Origin: Chitinophagales bacterium | Lineage (GTDB): Bacteria; Bacteroidota; Bacteroidia; Chitinophagales; Chitinophagaceae | Direction: 5' to 3' | NCBI GenBank assembly: GCA_015655125.1 | Contig: JAATFP010000102.1 | Location: 1-64,000, forward strand | Length of the DNA: 64,000 nt | In this document: positions 62,108-64,000 of the stretch, piece after piece | How positions within the stretch are numbered: the stretch's first letter is position 1 | Layout: every line of letters starts with the position of its first letter | Notes under the pieces: generated by a model | Databases searched by the model: none | Told to the model about the DNA's origin: nothing | The model's input: only the letters and a program-made list of their open reading frames with translations | Position numbers and translations under genes: made by a program

Positions 62108-63622
62108 TTACACCAACTCCCGAATCGCAATAATTTCTTCAACGATCTTGCGGTCATTACTCAATCGCGGTACCTTGTGTTGCCCGCCGATCTTGCCTTT
62201 GCTTTGCAGCCAGGCAGAAAAAACACCATGTGGCAGATCATGCACTTTAGGCAAAGTGAGTGCGATATTGCGGTAACGTTTTGCTTCGTAATCACTGTTT
62301 ACATTTTTAAGCGCATTATCAAGTTCTATTGCAAACTCCTGAATATCCCGGGGCGGCACATCAAATTCGATCAGCCATTCGTGGCAGCCGTTTTCACCTT
62401 CGCTGAAATATACCGGCGCGGCAGTGTAATCGTTTACCACGCTGTTTGTTTTGGCGCAAGCTGCGGCAATCGCATGATCGGTATTATCCACGATCACTTC
62501 TTCGCCAAATGCATTTATGTAGTGTTTGAGCCGGCCGCTCACCTTTATCTGGTAAGGATTTAAAGAAGTAAATTGAATTGTGTCACCGATCAGGTATCGC
62601 CATAAGCCGCCCGTGGTGCTGATTACAAGTGCATAGTTTTTATTCAGCTGTACTTCCTTCAAGCCGATCGTTTTGGGATCCACCTTACCATATTCTTCGA
62701 CCGGCATAAATTCATAGAATACGCCATGTTCGGTATACAGTGTCATGCCTTCATCTTCGGGCCTTTCCTGCGCAGCAAAAAAACCTTCGCTCGCATTATA
62801 CACTTCAAGATAGTTGATGGGCTTGCCGATGATCTTTTCAAATTGCTCGCGGTAAGGCACAAATGAAACTCCCCCGTTGATATACAGCTCTAGATTGGGC
62901 CACACTTCGGCAATGGTTTTTTTATTTTTTATTTCAAGAATTCTTTTTAGTAAGATCAGCGTCCACGTGGGAACACCCGCAAGGGATGTAACATTTTCGT
63001 TGGAGGTGGTTTGCGCCAGTTTTTCAATTTTGTTTTCCCATTCGTCGAGCAGTGCAATGCTGAGTTCAGGCGTGCGCAGCCATTGGCCCCAAAACGGGGA
63101 ATTCTGCATCAGTACCGCGCTCAGGTCGCCATATTGAATGTCGTCGCTGACCTTGCTGATCTGGTGCGAACCGCCCACCACAAGCCCCTTGCCGGTAAGA
63201 AGGTCGCTGCCCGGAAAGTTGTTGTAGTAATTTGTAAGAACGTCTTTATTGGCTTTGTAGTGATTATTTTGCAAACTTTCGTTGCTGATCGGAATGTATT
63301 TGCTCTTATCACTGGTGGTGCCGGAAGATTTGGCGAACCAGTTTACGGGTTCGTTCCAAAGCACGTTTTCTTCACCTTCCATCATTCGGTTGATGTAAGG
63401 TTTCAGATCATCATAATCATGGATCGGCACTTTTGCCTTAAACTCCCTGACCGTAAATAATCTTGTAAAATTGTATTTTTTACCAAACTCCGTGTATTGC
63501 GCCGCAGTGATAAGATGTTGCAAAACGTGGCGCTGCGAGGCCACCGGATGATTTTTCCAGTTTGCAATGCGCCAAAAACGCATGCGTGCCAGTTTGGATA
63601 TGGCTGGAGAAAGCAGCTTCAT
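62108..63622 (-). CDS. GH3-family (auxin-conjugase-like) adenylating protein, second copy
   Basis: A 504-residue GH3 protein with SSGTTSDKSKYIPI, EVYNASEGFFAAQ and WRYLIGDTIQF. It resembles the GH3 protein at 50858 in layout and length but differs over most positions, so it is a distinct paralogue. Substrates are unknown; acyl-adenylate formation and amide ligation are inferred from the plant family. Confidence 0.88.
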   Translation of the reverse strand: MKLLSPAISKLARMRFWRIANWKNHPVASQRHVLQHLITAAQYTEFGKKYNFTRLFTVREFKAKVPIHDYDDLKPYINRMMEGEENVLWNEPVNWFAKSSGTTSDKSKYIPISNESLQNNHYKANKDVLTNYYNNFPGSDLLTGKGLVVGGSHQISKVSDDIQYGDLSAVLMQNSPFWGQWLRTPELSIALLDEWENKIEKLAQTTSNENVTSLAGVPTWTLILLKRILEIKNKKTIAEVWPNLELYINGGVSFVPYREQFEKIIGKPINYLEVYNASEGFFAAQERPEDEGMTLYTEHGVFYEFMPVEEYGKVDPKTIGLKEVQLNKNYALVISTTGGLWRYLIGDTIQFTSLNPYQIKVSGRLKHYINAFGEEVIVDNTDHAIAAACAKTNSVVNDYTAAPVYFSEGENGCHEWLIEFDVPPRDIQEFAIELDNALKNVNSDYEAKRYRNIALTLPKVHDLPHGVFSAWLQSKGKIGGQHKVPRLSNDRKIVEEIIAIRELV

Positions 63623-63763
63623 TGGAGCAAATTAATAATTAATAATTAAGAAATAAGAAATATTCCCGGGTTAGTGAGTTTCGGTGTGCCCCGCAGAGGC
63701 ACCGCATCATCCCGTTATTAATTATTCATTATTAGTTATTAGCTAAAGAAATCGGCTTTTTTC

Positions 63764-64000
63764 TCAAGAGAAATCTCCGGCTCTTTTCTCCGCAGCTTCA
63801 TGTAAATAATCCTTTCGTTTTAATTCAAAATTGCGCCCGAGATACAAACGACGCACCTGTTCATCCCCCGCAAGTTCTTCTGCGGTGCCGTGTTTGAAAA
63901 TGCTGCCGTCGATCAGGAGATAAGCGCGGTCGCAGATGGAAAGCGTTTCGTTCACATTGTGATCGGTGATGAGGATACCGATATTTTTATATTTCAATTT
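63764..64000 (-). CDS. lptB: LPS export ABC transporter ATP-binding protein, C-terminal part
   Basis: The frame continues beyond the window edge. The visible end reads ILITDHNVNETLSICDRAYLL (His switch), HGTAEELAGDEQVRRLYLG and NFELKRKDYL, typical of the LptB C-terminus. With LptF/G it powers LPS extraction. Partial at its 5' end. Confidence 0.9.
   Translation of the reverse strand, partial: KLKYKNIGILITDHNVNETLSICDRAYLLIDGSIFKHGTAEELAGDEQVRRLYLGRNFELKRKDYLHEAAEKRAGDFS

Overview
The window reads as a chromosomal segment of a Bacteroidota bacterium, most likely Chitinophagaceae or a close relative. The evidence is several promoters of the Bacteroidota type (TTG and TAnnTTTG), weak ribosome binding sites, many exported proteins ending in AxAQ-like signal cleavage sites, a type IX secretion C-terminal domain on an M1 peptidase, a PorT-type barrel, a Lamin-Tail protein, family-10-like glycosylhydrolase (GHL10), nearly marker-like small proteins, and compact genes separated by long hairpins. 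It is mainly core chromosome. No prophage, transposase, CRISPR array, rRNA or tRNA was seen.

Layout. 0-13 kb: end of a PfkB kinase, an MG2/plug protein, M1 and M19 peptidases, a monofunctional transglycosylase, a 5'-truncated di-heme peroxidase, and a metal cluster (MerC-like protein, Sco, Fur-family regulator) with a palindromic operator exactly between the promoter elements of merC. 13-25 kb: CPA2 antiporter, cell wall amidase, a response regulator/histidine kinase pair, an unpaired 2-oxoacid:ferredoxin oxidoreductase beta subunit, and asd preceded by a Thr/Met/Lys/Ile leader peptide and attenuator. 26-41 kb: nicotinamide riboside salvage (pnuC, nadR-like kinase), Nfu, PcrA helicase, Tet-type exporter, RpoN, a MarR-GHL10 pair, AI-2E permease and a radical SAM protein. 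41.9-44.5 kb is AT-richer and accessory-looking: an apparently frameshifted secreted protein gene, an orphan, and a GNAT plus 57-residue protein bracketed by inverted GTTGGCGGT copies. 44.5-64 kb: a signal peptidase homologue lacking both catalytic residues, lytic transglycosylase, GH25 lysozyme, T9SS M1 peptidase, LysE, two GH3-like adenylating enzymes, SixA, RecA, an MHS transporter, carbonic anhydrase plus SulP, FabG and the end of LptB.

Shared themes. Envelope work dominates: peptidoglycan synthesis and turnover (mtgA, amidase, GHL10, lytic transglycosylase, GH25) and LPS export. The carbonic anhydrase/SulP pair suggests bicarbonate handling. The most striking non-coding signals are the asd attenuator, the merC operator, an orphan terminator upstream of the recA promoter that implies an unannotated RNA, and a set of intergenic inverted repeats built from a few recurring words (telomere-like TTAGGGTTTAG, GGATAATTTTATAA, TTCGACAAGCTCA, GCAGAGAA).
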